NCBI GenBank assembly: GCA_030690985.1
Contig: JAUYFG010000274.1
Span: forward strand, 1 to 56,861
DNA length: 56,861 bases
Source: Pseudomonadota bacterium
Lineage (GTDB): Bacteria > Pseudomonadota > Gammaproteobacteria > Burkholderiales > Thiobacillaceae
Direction of reading: 5' to 3'
A program made the translations under genes and the position numbers. Shown here one piece after another: positions 40,197 through 48,997 of the stretch; positions within the stretch are counted from its first letter, which is position 1; each line of letters starts with the position of its first letter. Under the pieces are notes generated by a model, which was not told where the DNA came from, searched no databases, and saw nothing but the letters and a program-made list of their open reading frames with translations.

Positions 40197-41339
40197 CTAT
40201 TTGATCGGTAAGAAGATGGAAAAGCAGGTGCGGCCGGGCTGGCTGTCCAGGTGGATGGCGCCTTCGTGGCGTTGGATCAGGGTCTGCGCCAGGGTGAGGC
40301 CGAGGCCGCTGCCCCCTTCGCGCCCGGAAATCAGCGGGAAGAACACTTGATCGCGCATGTCTTCCGGGATGCCCGGGCCGTTGTCGATGACATCGATACG
40401 CAGCGCCAGCTTCCAGCGTTTCATGGCCAGCGTGACCTGGCGTGCAATGCGTGTTTTCAGCACGATGCGACCTTTCAAGTCGTTCGCCGGGCCGCCCCCA
40501 GAACGACTTGGCCCCCTTGGGGTACCGAAGGGTAGGGGCTTCATCAGGCGGCCCGGTTGCTCTTCCCGGGCCGGGGGTCGTACCACTCCTTCGAGCGCTT
40601 GGGCGCCATTGCGGGCCACGTTGAGTACGGCCTGGATCAATTGCTCCGGGTCGCCTTGCAGGCTGGGCAGGCTGATGTCGTAGTCGCGGTGAATTTCCAG
40701 GCGTGGGTATTCGGCCAGGAGCAGGCTGCGCACCCGCTCCAGCACTTCGTGCAGGTTCACCGTCTGAACCACCGGGCGCTTGGCCGGGGCCAGGAGACGG
40801 TCGAGCAGGGTTTGCAGGCGGTTGGTCTCCTGGATGATGACCTGGGTGTATTCCTTCAGATCGCTCTCTTCCAGTTCCGCTTCCAGGAGTTGCGCCGCGC
40901 CGCGGATGCCGCCGAGCGGGTTGCGGATCTCATGGGCCAGTTGCCGCAACAGGGTCTGGCTGGCCTGGCTTTGCGCCATCACCTGTTCGTCATGGGCAAT
41001 GCGCGCGCTGCCGCCGGCCGCACATAGCTCCAGCACGGCGGAGCCGGTGGCGGTTTCCAGGGGGGTGACGGTGGCGCTCAGGGTGAGGCTCTGGCCCGAC
41101 AGGTTCAAGGTCAGGTCATGTTCGGTAAAGCTGACGCCCTCATGCAGGGCGGATTTCAGGACGCGCACCAGATCGGTGCAATCGCCCAGCGTGCTGCTCA
41201 GGGGCCGCTCCAGCGCGTGGTACGCGGAAACCCCCAACAAATTCTCTGCCGCCGGGTTGAGATAGCGGATGAACTGGCGCTCATCGACTATGAGCACTGC
41301 GGTAGCCAACAGATCGAGGCTCGGAGCGGCGTAGTTCAT
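40197..41339 (-). CDS. ntrB: Nitrogen-regulation sensor kinase NtrB with an in-frame insert
   Basis: The 380-aa soluble kinase/phosphatase for NtrC. PAS domain (1-110), phospho-acceptor His136 (LRQLAHEIRNPLGG), and an ATPase domain with N-box NVARNGAQALE and DNGPGIP. A segment of about 37 residues (about 252-288, Pro/Gly/Arg-rich, REEQPGRLMKPLPFGTPRGP) interrupts the ATPase domain between the N-box helix and the next strand. It has repeat-like base sequence (40476-40586). The insert sits where the loop is naturally variable, so function may be kept. Confidence 0.9.
   Translation of the reverse strand: MNYAAPSLDLLATAVLIVDERQFIRYLNPAAENLLGVSAYHALERPLSSTLGDCTDLVRVLKSALHEGVSFTEHDLTLNLSGQSLTLSATVTPLETATGSAVLELCAAGGSARIAHDEQVMAQSQASQTLLRQLAHEIRNPLGGIRGAAQLLEAELEESDLKEYTQVIIQETNRLQTLLDRLLAPAKRPVVQTVNLHEVLERVRSLLLAEYPRLEIHRDYDISLPSLQGDPEQLIQAVLNVARNGAQALEGVVRPPAREEQPGRLMKPLPFGTPRGPSRSGGGPANDLKGRIVLKTRIARQVTLAMKRWKLALRIDVIDNGPGIPEDMRDQVFFPLISGREGGSGLGLTLAQTLIQRHEGAIHLDSQPGRTCFSIFLPIK
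40476..40586. repeat. Repeat-derived segment inside ntrB
   Basis: Includes 25 bases (40524-40548, TACCGAAGGGTAGGGG and onward) identical to 50069-50093, a non-coding spacer between fkpB and ispH. Flanks include the palindromic CCCGGTTG.../...CCCGGGCCGGG. The insert is in frame. Confidence 0.75.
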
Positions 41340-41395
41340 GGGCGTGGTGGAGTGGGAGGTGCTTCTTGTTTAGCAAGAAGCGGGCCAGAAGCGGC

Positions 41396-41468
41396 GTAGG
41401 TTGGGCAAAGCGCAGCGTGCCCAACATTGCGGCGGTTTGTTGGGCACGCTTCGCTTTGCCCAACCTAC
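41396..41468. repeat. REPIN element, GTAGGTTGGGC family, 73 bp
   Basis: Complete copy between ntrB and the DUF4124 gene. Arms GTAGGTTGGGCAAAGCG and CGCTTTGCCCAACCTAC. A small hairpin, GCTTCTTG/CAAGAAGC, lies just before it (41361-41381). Confidence 0.9.
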
Positions 41469-41471
41469 GCT

Positions 41472-41954
41472 TCACCGGATATGCGACAACTCCTTGTTGA
41501 GCATTTCGATGTTTTTTTCGTGCAGGCGCACGGCATCCATCAGGCGGTTGATGTCGGCACCGGGTTGCCGGCGGCCACTGGCGTACTCGGATTGGGCTGC
41601 GTTGAGGTTGCGTTGCTCGCTGCTTCGTTCTTCCACCAGCAGTTGCCGGCGCATGTCGTCACGCTTGCTCTGGGTGCCGGAGTCGACGCGCGGGAAGGTG
41701 CCGGGTGTGGGATTGCTGGAAGTCGAAGATTTCCTCGCGCGCTTGCCTTCCAGTACGGGCTTGGTGTCCTTGCTCGGCCCCAGATCGAGCTTCTTGGCAC
41801 CAGGGCGTGGCATGTTGGTATAGGTGACGTGGCCGTTGTCATCGACGAACTTGTAAATTTCGCCGTGCGCGATCTGCGTCCAGAGCAGGCAGGCCAATCC
41901 GGCTGCCAACGCGCTTCGGTACGGAAATGAGGGGGGATGGGGTGGTGTGGGCAT
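41472..41954 (-). CDS. DUF4124-domain exported protein
   Basis: The 160-aa protein has a signal peptide (about 10-31). It is followed by the DUF4124 motif EIYKFVDDNGHVTYTNMPRPGAKKL (seen in pieces: IYKFVDDNGHVTYTN). A basic linker and a C-terminal coiled coil (about 95-160) come next. Function is unknown. Genes of this type commonly sit between glnA and ntrB in betaproteobacteria, as here. Confidence 0.85.
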   Translation of the reverse strand: MPTPPHPPSFPYRSALAAGLACLLWTQIAHGEIYKFVDDNGHVTYTNMPRPGAKKLDLGPSKDTKPVLEGKRARKSSTSSNPTPGTFPRVDSGTQSKRDDMRRQLLVEERSSEQRNLNAAQSEYASGRRQPGADINRLMDAVRLHEKNIEMLNKELSHIR

Positions 41955-42015
41955 GGAGCTTCGGGGTTCTGAATTCCACGCGATTATAGGGAGCCGGCAG
42001 CTGGGGTGGTTGCCG

Positions 42016-43650
42016 CTACCCTAACTGGAAGCGGCTTGCCGCCGCCGTGAGACGCGTGGAAAGCCCAGCCAGCGTTGCGGCGGTGCTGGCGGAATTCTCT
42101 GCGGTCATGCGGTTTTCACCGGCCATGTGCAGGATTTCCTGGATGCGCTGGCTGATGTCGCGACTGGATTCATCCTGCCGGGCGCGGATGCTGTCGATGG
42201 TGTGGATTTGCTGGCTGAGGCTCGCTACCGCGTGGTTGATGTCGGTGATGGCGCGATCTCCCTCGTTGGCTTTGCCCACGCCTATGGTGACCGCTTGCCG
42301 GGCCGATTCCATGGCCTGAACGGCCTCGCTGGTCTCGCTCTGAATGGTGCGCACCGTGGAGGAAATTTCCTCCGTGGCACCGGCGGTGCGTTCGGCCAGT
42401 TTGCGCACTTCATCGGCGACCACGGCAAAACCGCGCCCCTGCTCGCCGGCGCGCGCGGCTTCGATGGCGGCATTGAGCGCGAGCAGATTGGTCTGGTCGG
42501 CGATGTCCTTGATGACGCCGACGATGCGGCCGATGACATCCGAATGGCTACCCAGGGAAGCGATGACGCTGGAGGTCTGGTTGACCGATTGCGAGATGGA
42601 TTCGATGCCGGTTGCGGCTTCGCCGATGACTTTCTGGCCGGTGCGGGCGAGTTCGCTGGCCTGATCGGCTGCCCGGACCATGCCGGTGATGTTTTCGCCA
42701 ACTTCAGCCAGCGCCAGGGTGAGCGCGTGCGCGGCTGAATTGGCGTTGTCGGCACATTGCTCCTGGCGGCTGGAAGCTGCGGCGACGTGCCGGCTATCGT
42801 CGGCGGCATGGATGGCGGTGTCGCTGATCTGATCGGCGGCGTTCCGGATCTCGCCGATGATGCCGCTGAACTCGTTCGACATATGGTTGAAAGCGCCGGC
42901 GACCTGGGCGAATTCATCGTTGCCCGAGACCTTGGCCTTGACCGTCAGGTCGCCCTGAGCCATGCGCGTGGCGGCTGCTTCCAGGCTGGCGACGCCATGC
43001 ATGATGGAGCGCCGAATCACCAGGCCAAGCGCGATGGACAGCGCCAGACCGATGGCCACGCCAATGATGGCGGCCAGATTGAGTATCTTCGCCAGGCTTT
43101 CCACCTGTTGCCGGTAAGCGCCGGCCTCACTGGTCAGATGGTCGATGAGCACATCGGTGGCCTTGAGCACGGCCGCGAATGTGGGGGCCATGACTTCGCG
43201 GCTCAACTTGTCGGCGCCGGCCAGATCCTCGCCGCTCAACAGATCGCGCATCTTGTTGATGCCTTTGACGCCGAACGCCATGCGTGCGGCCAGATAAGTA
43301 TCCAGAAGCTGCTTCTCCTGAACGGAAAGGGGTTGCTTCTGATAGGCATCCAGCGCTTCGCTGATCTGGCGAATGCGCTTGTCGATCTGGTCGAACTTCT
43401 CCTGGGCGACGAAAGCATCTCCCGCCAGGCGGGCCTCGAAGATGTCGTTGCGGATCTGGAACTGGCCGACGCGCACGCCTTGCAATTCGTTGATGGAGGT
43501 CAGATGGCGGTCGAAGACCTGGGTCAGTGCCTTGCTGCTCTGCTGGATGCCCCAGACGCCGACCAGACCGACCGCGAGCAATAGCGCGGAGGTGATGATG
43601 GTCAACGCAATCAGGCGGGTGCCTATTTTCAGATTGTTGAGGAGGTTCAT
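42016..43650 (-). CDS. Methyl-accepting chemotaxis protein (4HB-type)
   Basis: The 544-aa chemoreceptor. TM1 (about 12-32), four-helix-bundle periplasmic domain (35-185), TM2 (about 188-212), HAMP (to about 265) and a cytoplasmic coiled coil. The conserved tip [20 protein letters not shown] and [18 protein letters not shown] contact CheA/CheW. The ligand is unknown. GGAG lies upstream of the ATG. It sits between glnA and the DUF4124 gene, an insertion in the usual gln-ntr order, and lies downstream of a duplicated glnA 3-prime region. Confidence 0.93.
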   Translation of the reverse strand: MNLLNNLKIGTRLIALTIITSALLLAVGLVGVWGIQQSSKALTQVFDRHLTSINELQGVRVGQFQIRNDIFEARLAGDAFVAQEKFDQIDKRIRQISEALDAYQKQPLSVQEKQLLDTYLAARMAFGVKGINKMRDLLSGEDLAGADKLSREVMAPTFAAVLKATDVLIDHLTSEAGAYRQQVESLAKILNLAAIIGVAIGLALSIALGLVIRRSIMHGVASLEAAATRMAQGDLTVKAKVSGNDEFAQVAGAFNHMSNEFSGIIGEIRNAADQISDTAIHAADDSRHVAAASSRQEQCADNANSAAHALTLALAEVGENITGMVRAADQASELARTGQKVIGEAATGIESISQSVNQTSSVIASLGSHSDVIGRIVGVIKDIADQTNLLALNAAIEAARAGEQGRGFAVVADEVRKLAERTAGATEEISSTVRTIQSETSEAVQAMESARQAVTIGVGKANEGDRAITDINHAVASLSQQIHTIDSIRARQDESSRDISQRIQEILHMAGENRMTAENSASTAATLAGLSTRLTAAASRFQLG

Positions 43651-43665
43651 GCCTGTCTCCGGGCT

Positions 43666-43759
43666 GGTGTTGATGAGCCCCCAGACAAGAGGGCGGGATG
43701 CTTCCCGCCCTCTTAATCGGCTTCCGGATTAAATTCTTTAATCCGCTCCGTGCATTACA
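43666..43759. repeat. Direct repeat copy 1 of the glnA 3-prime region
   Basis: GGTGTTGATGAG ... CCGTGCATTACA, about 80-85% identical to 43873-43969. Contains the terminator-like stem GGGCGGGA/TCCCGCCC (43691-43710) without a good U-run. A degraded duplicate. Confidence 0.9.
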
Positions 43760-43772
43760 GCAGCGTAGCAGC

Positions 43773-43866
43773 GTAGGGCGGATGAGCCGGCGTCTTCATG
43801 CCGGCGTTATCCGCCGAATGCCAAACATCCGGCGGAAGGCGCGATGAGGCCGCTTTTCCGCCCTAC
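43773..43866. repeat. REPIN element, GTAGGGCGG family, between direct repeats
   Basis: Starts GTAGGGCGGATGAGCCGGCG and ends TTTTCCGCCCTAC. It matches window positions 1-61 inverted. It lies between the two glnA 3-prime copies, the same arrangement as at 30809-31198. With those copies it accounts for the 314-base gap 43651-43964; no gene is seen there. Confidence 0.9.
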
Positions 43867-43872
43867 GGCACG

Positions 43873-43969
43873 GGTGTTGATGAGTTCCCAGACAAAAAAA
43901 GGGCGGGATGCTATCCCGCCCTCTCAATCGGATACGGATCAAATACTTAAATCCGCTCCGTGCATTACA
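43873..43969. repeat. Direct repeat copy 2 (glnA 3-prime end, likely original)
   Basis: Covers the glnA stop codon, a short 3-prime leader sequence and the functional terminator at 43894-43921. It is taken as the original because it includes glnA coding sequence at its edge. Confidence 0.9.
43894..43921 (-). terminator. Rho-independent terminator of glnA
   Basis: Read on the minus strand: GGGCGGGAT, loop AGC, ATCCCGCCC, then TTTTTTT. A 9-bp perfect stem with a seven-T tract 44 bases after the glnA stop. Confidence 0.93.
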
Positions 43970-45374
43970 CGCTGTAGTACATATCGAATTCGATGGGGTG
44001 GGTAGTCATCCGCAGGCGGGTGACTTCTTCCATCTTCAATGCGATATAGGCATCGATGAACTCGTTGCTGAACACGCCGCCACGGGTCAGGAACTCGCGG
44101 TCCTTGTCCAGTTCTTCCAGGGCCATGTCGAGGCTGTGGCAGACGGTCGGGATGGCGGCGGCTTCTTCCGGCTCCAGATCGTACAGGTTCTTGGTGGCGG
44201 GGTCGCCGGGGTGAATCTTGTTCTGGATGCCGTCCAGGCCAGCCATCATCATGGCGGCGAAGGCCAGATAGGGGTTGGCGATGGGGTCGGGGAAGCGCAC
44301 CTCGATGCGGCGCGCCTTGTCGGACGACACATGCGGGATGCGGATGGAGGCGGAACGGTTGCGGGCGGAGTAGGCCAGCATCACCGGGGCTTCGAAGCCG
44401 GGTACCAGACGCTTGTAGGAGTTGGTGCCGGGGTTGGTGATGGCATTCAGCGCGCGGGCGTGCTTGATGATGCCGCCGATGTAATAGATGGCCATCTCGG
44501 ACAGGCCGGCATAGCCGTTACCGGCGAACAGGTTTTTGCCGTCCTTCCAGATGGACTGGTGCACATGCATGCCGGAACCGTTGTCGCCGACGATGGGCTT
44601 GGGCATGAAGGTGGCGGTCTTGCCGTAGCTGTGGGCGACGTTGTGGATCACGTATTTCTGGATCTGGGTCCAGTCGGCGCGCTGCACCAGGGAGGCGAAC
44701 TTGGTACCGATCTCGCACTGGCCGGCGGTGGCCACTTCGTGGTGGTGCACTTCGACCGGAACGCCCATCTCTTCCATGGCCAGGCACATGGCGGAACGGA
44801 TGTCCTGCAGGGAGTCGATCGGAGGAACCGGGAAGTAGCCGCCCTTGACCTTGGGACGGTGGCCGGTGTTGCCGGCTTCGGTCTGCTCGCCGGAAGACCA
44901 GGCGGCTTCCTCGGAGCGGATCTTGACGTGGCAGCCGGACATGTCGTCACCCCAGGTGACGGAATCGAAGATGAAGAATTCGGGTTCCGGGCCGAAGTAG
45001 CAGGTGTCGCCGATGCCGCTGGACTTCAGATAGGCCTCGGCGCGCTTGCCGATGGAGCGCGGGTCGCGGTCGTAACCCTTGCCGGTGTCCGGCTCGATGA
45101 CGTCGCAGGACAGGATGAGGGTAACTTCATCCATGAAGGGGTCGATATTGGCGGTGTCGGGGTCCGGTATCAGCAGCATGTCTGAAGCCTGGATGCCTTT
45201 CCAGCCGGCGATGGACGAACCGTCGAAGGCATGGCCTTCGCTGAACTTGTCCTCGTCGAAATGAGAAACCGGCACGGTCACGTGCTGTTCCTTGCCCTGG
45301 GTATCGGTAAAACGGAAATCGACGAATTTGACGTCGTTTTCCTTGACCATCTTCATTACATCGGCGACCGCCAT
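43965..45374 (-). CDS. glnA: Glutamine synthetase type I
   Basis: The 469-aa dodecameric GS-I makes glutamine from glutamate, ammonia and ATP. Active-site blocks: [36 protein letters not shown] and [11 protein letters not shown]. Tyr398 in NLYDLEPEE is the adenylylation site, so GlnE control is expected. GGAG lies upstream of the ATG. Transcription probably starts near 45421 from a sigma-54 promoter with NtrC sites upstream, linking it to ntrBC in the same region. Confidence 0.97.
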   Translation of the reverse strand: MAVADVMKMVKENDVKFVDFRFTDTQGKEQHVTVPVSHFDEDKFSEGHAFDGSSIAGWKGIQASDMLLIPDPDTANIDPFMDEVTLILSCDVIEPDTGKGYDRDPRSIGKRAEAYLKSSGIGDTCYFGPEPEFFIFDSVTWGDDMSGCHVKIRSEEAAWSSGEQTEAGNTGHRPKVKGGYFPVPPIDSLQDIRSAMCLAMEEMGVPVEVHHHEVATAGQCEIGTKFASLVQRADWTQIQKYVIHNVAHSYGKTATFMPKPIVGDNGSGMHVHQSIWKDGKNLFAGNGYAGLSEMAIYYIGGIIKHARALNAITNPGTNSYKRLVPGFEAPVMLAYSARNRSASIRIPHVSSDKARRIEVRFPDPIANPYLAFAAMMMAGLDGIQNKIHPGDPATKNLYDLEPEEAAAIPTVCHSLDMALEELDKDREFLTRGGVFSNEFIDAYIALKMEEVTRLRMTTHPIEFDMYYSV

Positions 45375-45430
45375 TTCGAACTCCTTGTCTGAGCAGATTT
45401 GCGTGAGAGGATTATTTACGGGAGGGGGTT

Positions 45431-45447
45431 AAGCAGGTTTCATGCCA
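45431..45447 (-). promoter_or_regulatory. Sigma-54 promoter of glnA
   Basis: Minus-strand TGGCATGAAACCTGCTT matches the -24/-12 consensus TGGCACG-N4-TTGC, with the GG and GC doublets at the correct spacing and two mismatches. It predicts a start near 45421 and a leader of about 47 bases. Confidence 0.85.
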
Positions 45448-45509
45448 CACCCCAAAAAGGTGACAGGGCATTGTGCCACAAGGGCTTGATTCGGGGCCGG
45501 GAAAAAATG

Positions 45510-45526
45510 GGAGCCAAAATGGTGCG
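45510..45526 (-). promoter_or_regulatory. Second, weaker NtrC site upstream of glnA
   Basis: GGAGCCAAAATGGTGCG (plus strand): the right half matches the NtrC half-site TGGTGC and the left half is degenerate. It is 20 bases, about two helical turns, from the strong site. Confidence 0.55.
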
Positions 45527-45529
45527 GAG

Positions 45530-45546
45530 CGCACTGTATTGGTGCA
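45530..45546 (-). promoter_or_regulatory. NtrC enhancer site upstream of glnA
   Basis: CGCACTGTATTGGTGCA fits the enterobacterial NtrC pattern TGCACY-N4-TGGTGCA except for the first base. It lies about 110-125 bases upstream of the predicted start, typical of NtrC enhancers. Confidence 0.85.
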
Positions 45547-45558
45547 TTGTTTGCTGCC

Positions 45559-45710
45559 GTAGGAGCGGGCTTGCCCGCGATGCGCCGTTAGGCGCAAAGG
45601 TGGGACGTGTGGTCTTGGCGAGCGCCACGCATCGCGGGCAGCGGAGTCGTTGCCGCTTCAGCGGCTTTACGAATCCGGCGTGCCCCTTGCGGGTGCAAGC
45701 CCGCTCTTAC
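45559..45710. repeat. REPIN element, GTAGGAGCGGGC family, carrying a 57-bp insert
   Basis: Outer arms GTAGGAGCGGGCTTGCC and AGCCCGCTCTTAC. The right arm is split after GGGCA by the 57-bp insert (45641-45697). Together with the glnA control sites it accounts for the 415-base gap 45375-45789. Confidence 0.9.
45641..45697. repeat. 57-bp insert inside a REPIN, copy 1
   Basis: GCGGAGTCGTTGCCGCTTCA ... CCTTGCGGGTGCA. Identical copy at 49040-49096 and a near-identical one at 52327-52383, always after GGGCA and before an A. It contains the small palindrome GCCGCTTCAGCGGC. Confidence 0.95.
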
Positions 45711-45789
45711 GGTGGGGGGTACCGAAGGCTATCTGGCGACCGCGAACGTCAGGTAGCCTTCGCCATCCTGATTGATGCCCACTCCGACC

Positions 45790-46659
45790 ATGACTGACCG
45801 CTACGCCGTTTTCGGCAATCCCATCGCCCATTCCAAATCGCCGCGCATCCATGCCGCGTTCGCCGAACAGACTGGGCAGACGCTGACCTATGAAGCCATC
45901 CTGGCGCCACTCGATGGCTTCGCCGCCGCCGTCGCCGGATTTCGCGATGAAGGTGGGCGCGGTGCCAATGTCACGGTGCCGTTCAAGGAACAGGCCTTCG
46001 CGCTTTCCAATCGCTTGAGTGAGCGCGCTCAAGCTGCGGGCGCGGTGAATACCCTGACCTTCGATGCGGAGGGTGTGCTCGGCGACAACACCGATGGCAT
46101 CGGCCTGGTCAACGACCTCGCCGGCAACCTCGGGCTGGAGCTTGCCGGCAAGCGCATCCTGTTGATGGGGGCCGGTGGCGCCGCGCGCGGGGTGGTGCTG
46201 CCGTTGCTGGAGAAAGCGCCCTCGGAGTTGTTCATCGTCAATCGGACGGCGGCGAAGGCAAGGGAACTTGTAGCGCCGGCATCCCTGCCGGCGTCTTTCA
46301 ACCGAGCCGGCAAGGCCCTAAAGGATACCGTCCCTTCGGGACATAATGCCGGCGCTACATTGGCGGCGGGCGGTTATGCGGACATCAGCGGCCGTTTCGA
46401 CCTGGTCATCAACGCCACCGCCGCAAGCCTGGCCGGCGACCTGCCGCCGTTGCCGTCCGGGCTGTTTGCCGACGGCGCGCTGGCCTACGACATGATGTAC
46501 GGCAAGGACACGCCGTTCCTGGCTTTCGCCCGCAGTGAGGGGGCGCGTTGCGCCGATGGCCTGGGCATGCTGGTGGAACAGGCGGCGGCGGCCTTCTTCC
46601 TCTGGCGCGGCGTGCGGCCGGCGACCGCCCCGGTCATCGCCCTGTTGAGGGCCGGCTGA
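45790..46659 (+). CDS. aroE: Shikimate dehydrogenase with a repeat element in its coding sequence
   Basis: The 289-aa NADP-dependent enzyme converts 3-dehydroshikimate to shikimate for aromatic biosynthesis. Substrate motif [13 protein letters not shown], catalytic Lys66 (VTVPFKEQ), [10 protein letters not shown], and cofactor loop [10 protein letters not shown] with NRT. Residues about 161-190 ([17 protein letters not shown]... to NAGATL) are encoded by an 89-bp GTAGCGCCGGC element inserted in the NADP domain after NRTAAKARE. The start at 45790 is set by homology. Activity may persist, as the insert follows the NRT cofactor loop at a variable helix. Confidence 0.92.
   Translation: MTDRYAVFGNPIAHSKSPRIHAAFAEQTGQTLTYEAILAPLDGFAAAVAGFRDEGGRGANVTVPFKEQAFALSNRLSERAQAAGAVNTLTFDAEGVLGDNTDGIGLVNDLAGNLGLELAGKRILLMGAGGAARGVVLPLLEKAPSELFIVNRTAAKARELVAPASLPASFNRAGKALKDTVPSGHNAGATLAAGGYADISGRFDLVINATAASLAGDLPPLPSGLFADGALAYDMMYGKDTPFLAFARSEGARCADGLGMLVEQAAAAFFLWRGVRPATAPVIALLRAG
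46270..46358. repeat. REP-like element within aroE, GTAGCGCCGGC family
   Basis: Starts GTAGCGCCGGCATCCCTGCC and ends ATGCCGGCGCTAC, with an inner GTCCCTTCGGGAC hairpin. Same block order as the intergenic copy 25197-25254. Read in frame with no stop; the GTAG is read as T-G-TAG split over codons (CTT GTA GCG). Confidence 0.92.
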
Positions 46660-47348
46660 TGTTTCGCCTGATCTGGAAAGGCCTGCTCCTGCTGGTCGTC
46701 CTGTTTCTGCTCATGCAACTCTGGTATGTCGGCCATGTGCTCTGGTGGAAGGCCTTCGACCCCGCTTCCACCGCCTTCATGGAAGCCGGCCTGGAACGCA
46801 TGCAGGAGAAGAACCCGGACGCCGAACTGCGCCATCGCTGGGTGGATTACCCACGCATCTCCACGCATCTGAAACGTGCGGTGATCGCCGCCGAGGACAG
46901 CAAATTCATCGCCCACGAGGGCTTCGACTGGGAGGCCATGGAAAAGGCGGTGGAGAAGAACATCAAAAAAGGCCGTTTCGCCGCCGGCGGTTCCACCATC
47001 AGCCAGCAACTGGCGAAGAATCTGTTCCTGTCCGCCTCGAAGAATCCATTTCGCAAACTTCAGGAAGCCGTCATTACCGTGATGATCGAGCAACTGTGGA
47101 GCAAGCGCCGCATCCTTGAGGTGTATCTCAACGTCATCGAGTGGGGCAACGGCATCTACGGTGCCGAGGCCGCCGCGCGGCGTTATTTCAAGGGTTCCGC
47201 CGCTTCGCTGGGGCCGGGCGAGGCGGCGCACCTGGCGGCGATGATCCCCAATCCGCGTTACTACGAAAGCCATCGCTCCGCGCGCGGCCTGCAGAAGCGC
47301 CAGGGCATCATCGCCGCGCGCATGTGGCAGGTCTCGGTGCCACGCTAG
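46659..47348 (+). CDS. mtgA: Monofunctional biosynthetic peptidoglycan transglycosylase
   Basis: The 229-aa GT51 glycosyltransferase has one N-terminal membrane helix (about 5-27). It polymerises lipid II glycan strands. Motif EDSKFIAHEGFDW contains the catalytic Glu. GGSTISQQLAKNLF, KRRILEVYLNVIEWG and GIYGAEAAARRYF follow in order. The ATG overlaps the aroE stop (TGATG), so the two are coupled. The stop TAG abuts a palindromic repeat. Confidence 0.93.
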   Translation: MFRLIWKGLLLLVVLFLLMQLWYVGHVLWWKAFDPASTAFMEAGLERMQEKNPDAELRHRWVDYPRISTHLKRAVIAAEDSKFIAHEGFDWEAMEKAVEKNIKKGRFAAGGSTISQQLAKNLFLSASKNPFRKLQEAVITVMIEQLWSKRRILEVYLNVIEWGNGIYGAEAAARRYFKGSAASLGPGEAAHLAAMIPNPRYYESHRSARGLQKRQGIIAARMWQVSVPR

Positions 47349-47349
47349 A

Positions 47350-47455
47350 CCGTCATTCCCGCGCAGGCGGGAATCCAGATTCCACCGTCTAATCAGGCAC
47401 CTGAAAAACCTGGTTTGATGAACGCACTGGATTCCCGCCTGCGCGGGAATGACGG
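47350..47455. repeat. Long inverted repeat (CCGTCATTCCCGC family)
   Basis: Arms CCGTCATTCCCGCGCAGG and CCTGCGCGGGAATGACGG, continuing through GCGGGAATCCAG/CTGGATTCCCGC, with a loop of about 48 bases. It lacks GTAG ends, so it is a different repeat class, of a type widespread in proteobacteria. It could also terminate mtgA. Confidence 0.9.
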
Positions 47456-47554
47456 TGGATGGCGAGAACAAATTTACCGCGCCTACAGGTCAGGTTGCCG
47501 TTTTCCCACCCCCCGCAAGCCATTAGAATCGGCGGGCTTTTCTCCCTCCCGCCC

Positions 47555-48997
47555 ATGTCCGACCAACACGAAACCCCCGCACAAGCCTCTGTCGAGGACA
47601 GCCTGAAGCAGGTCATGGACCTGCTGGCGCGGCATCGTCTGGTGGAAAGCCTGGTGCACAAGCAGGACATGCCGCGCCACGAACTGGTCGAGTTGCTGGT
47701 GCACAAGCAGAACCTGGCGGAACTCCGGAACAAGCTGGACAAGCTCCACCCGGCGGACGTGGCTTACATCCTGGAAGCCCTGCCGCTGGATGATCGTCAT
47801 CTGGTCTGGGATCTGGTCAAGGCGGATCGTGACGGCGACATCCTGCTGGAAGTCTCCGATGCGGTGCGGGAATCCCTGATCGCGACGATGAACACCCGCG
47901 AGCTGGTGGCCGCCGCCGCCAGCCTGGATACCGACGAGATCGCCGACCTGGCGATGGATCTGCCGAAGGATGTCGTCCAGGAGTTGATGAAGTCCCTGGA
48001 CATCGCCAAGCGTGCCCAGGTCGAGTCTTCCCTGTCCTACGACGAGGATTCGGTCGGCGGCCTGATGGACTACGACTTCGTCACCATCCGCGCCGATGTC
48101 ACCCTGGAAGTCGCCCTGCGTTACCTGCGCTTCCTCGGCGAGCTGCCGCCGCACACCGACAAGCTGTTCGTGGTGGAACGCAACGGTCGCCTGATCGGCA
48201 CCCTGCCGCTGAAGCGCATGCTGGTGCATGACCCGGAAGCGCACATCGCGGCGGTCATGACCGATGACCCGGTGCTGTTCCATCCTTCTGACCCGGCCGA
48301 GGATGCCGCCCAGGCGTTCGAACGTTATGACCTGGTGACCGCGCCGGTGGTGGACCCCAACAATCGTCTGGTGGGCCGTCTCACCGTCGACGTGGTGCTC
48401 GACTTCATTCGCGAGCAGGGCGAGCAGGACATGTTGCAACTGGTCGGCTTGCGCGAAGAGGAAGACCTGTTCACCACGGTCTGGAAGGCGGCCAAGAACC
48501 GCTGGCTGTGGCTCGCCATCAATCTCTGTACCGCGCTGATCGCCTCGCGCGTGGTGGGCGCCTTCGAAGGCAGCATCGAGAAGCTGGCCGCGCTCGCCGC
48601 ACTGATGCCCATCGTCGCCGGCATGGGCGGCAACTCCGGCAATCAGACTTCCACCCTGGTGGTGCGCGGCCTGGCGCTGGGTTTGATCAACAAGGACAAC
48701 GCGAGCCGCATTCTGACCAAGGAACTCGGCATTGCCCTGCTCAACGGTTCGGTCTGGGGCAGCGTGATGGGCGTGGTGACTTACCTGCTCTACGGCAACG
48801 CGGCGCTGGGCGGCGTCATGGCCGCCGCCATGCTGCTCAATCTGATCGTGGCGGCGATGGCGGGTTATCTGGCCCCGGCGATGATCGACCGCCTCGGCCG
48901 CGACCCCGCCTTCGGCTCGGCGGTGCTCACCACCTTCATCACCGACAGCATGGGGTTCTTCATCTTCCTGGGACTGGCGACGGTGGTGTTGCTGTAG
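47555..48997 (+). CDS. mgtE: Magnesium transporter MgtE
   Basis: The 480-aa Mg2+ channel. Cytosolic N domain of superhelical repeats (1-160), paired CBS domains (about 165-290) that sense Mg2+, a plug helix, and five C-terminal membrane helices. The pore motif PIVAGMGGNSGNQ is intact. The start at 47555 (MSDQHETPAQAS) is preferred over 47459, which lies in repeat sequence. The stop codon TAG is the first TAG of a GTAG repeat end. No Mg2+ riboswitch is recognisable upstream. Confidence 0.93.
   Translation: MSDQHETPAQASVEDSLKQVMDLLARHRLVESLVHKQDMPRHELVELLVHKQNLAELRNKLDKLHPADVAYILEALPLDDRHLVWDLVKADRDGDILLEVSDAVRESLIATMNTRELVAAAASLDTDEIADLAMDLPKDVVQELMKSLDIAKRAQVESSLSYDEDSVGGLMDYDFVTIRADVTLEVALRYLRFLGELPPHTDKLFVVERNGRLIGTLPLKRMLVHDPEAHIAAVMTDDPVLFHPSDPAEDAAQAFERYDLVTAPVVDPNNRLVGRLTVDVVLDFIREQGEQDMLQLVGLREEEDLFTTVWKAAKNRWLWLAINLCTALIASRVVGAFEGSIEKLAALAALMPIVAGMGGNSGNQTSTLVVRGLALGLINKDNASRILTKELGIALLNGSVWGSVMGVVTYLLYGNAALGGVMAAAMLLNLIVAAMAGYLAPAMIDRLGRDPAFGSAVLTTFITDSMGFFIFLGLATVVLL

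Noticed and set aside
47349-47554. A magnesium riboswitch upstream of mgtE
   Set aside because: Most of the space is a palindromic repeat; no M-box-like conserved core could be recognised by eye.
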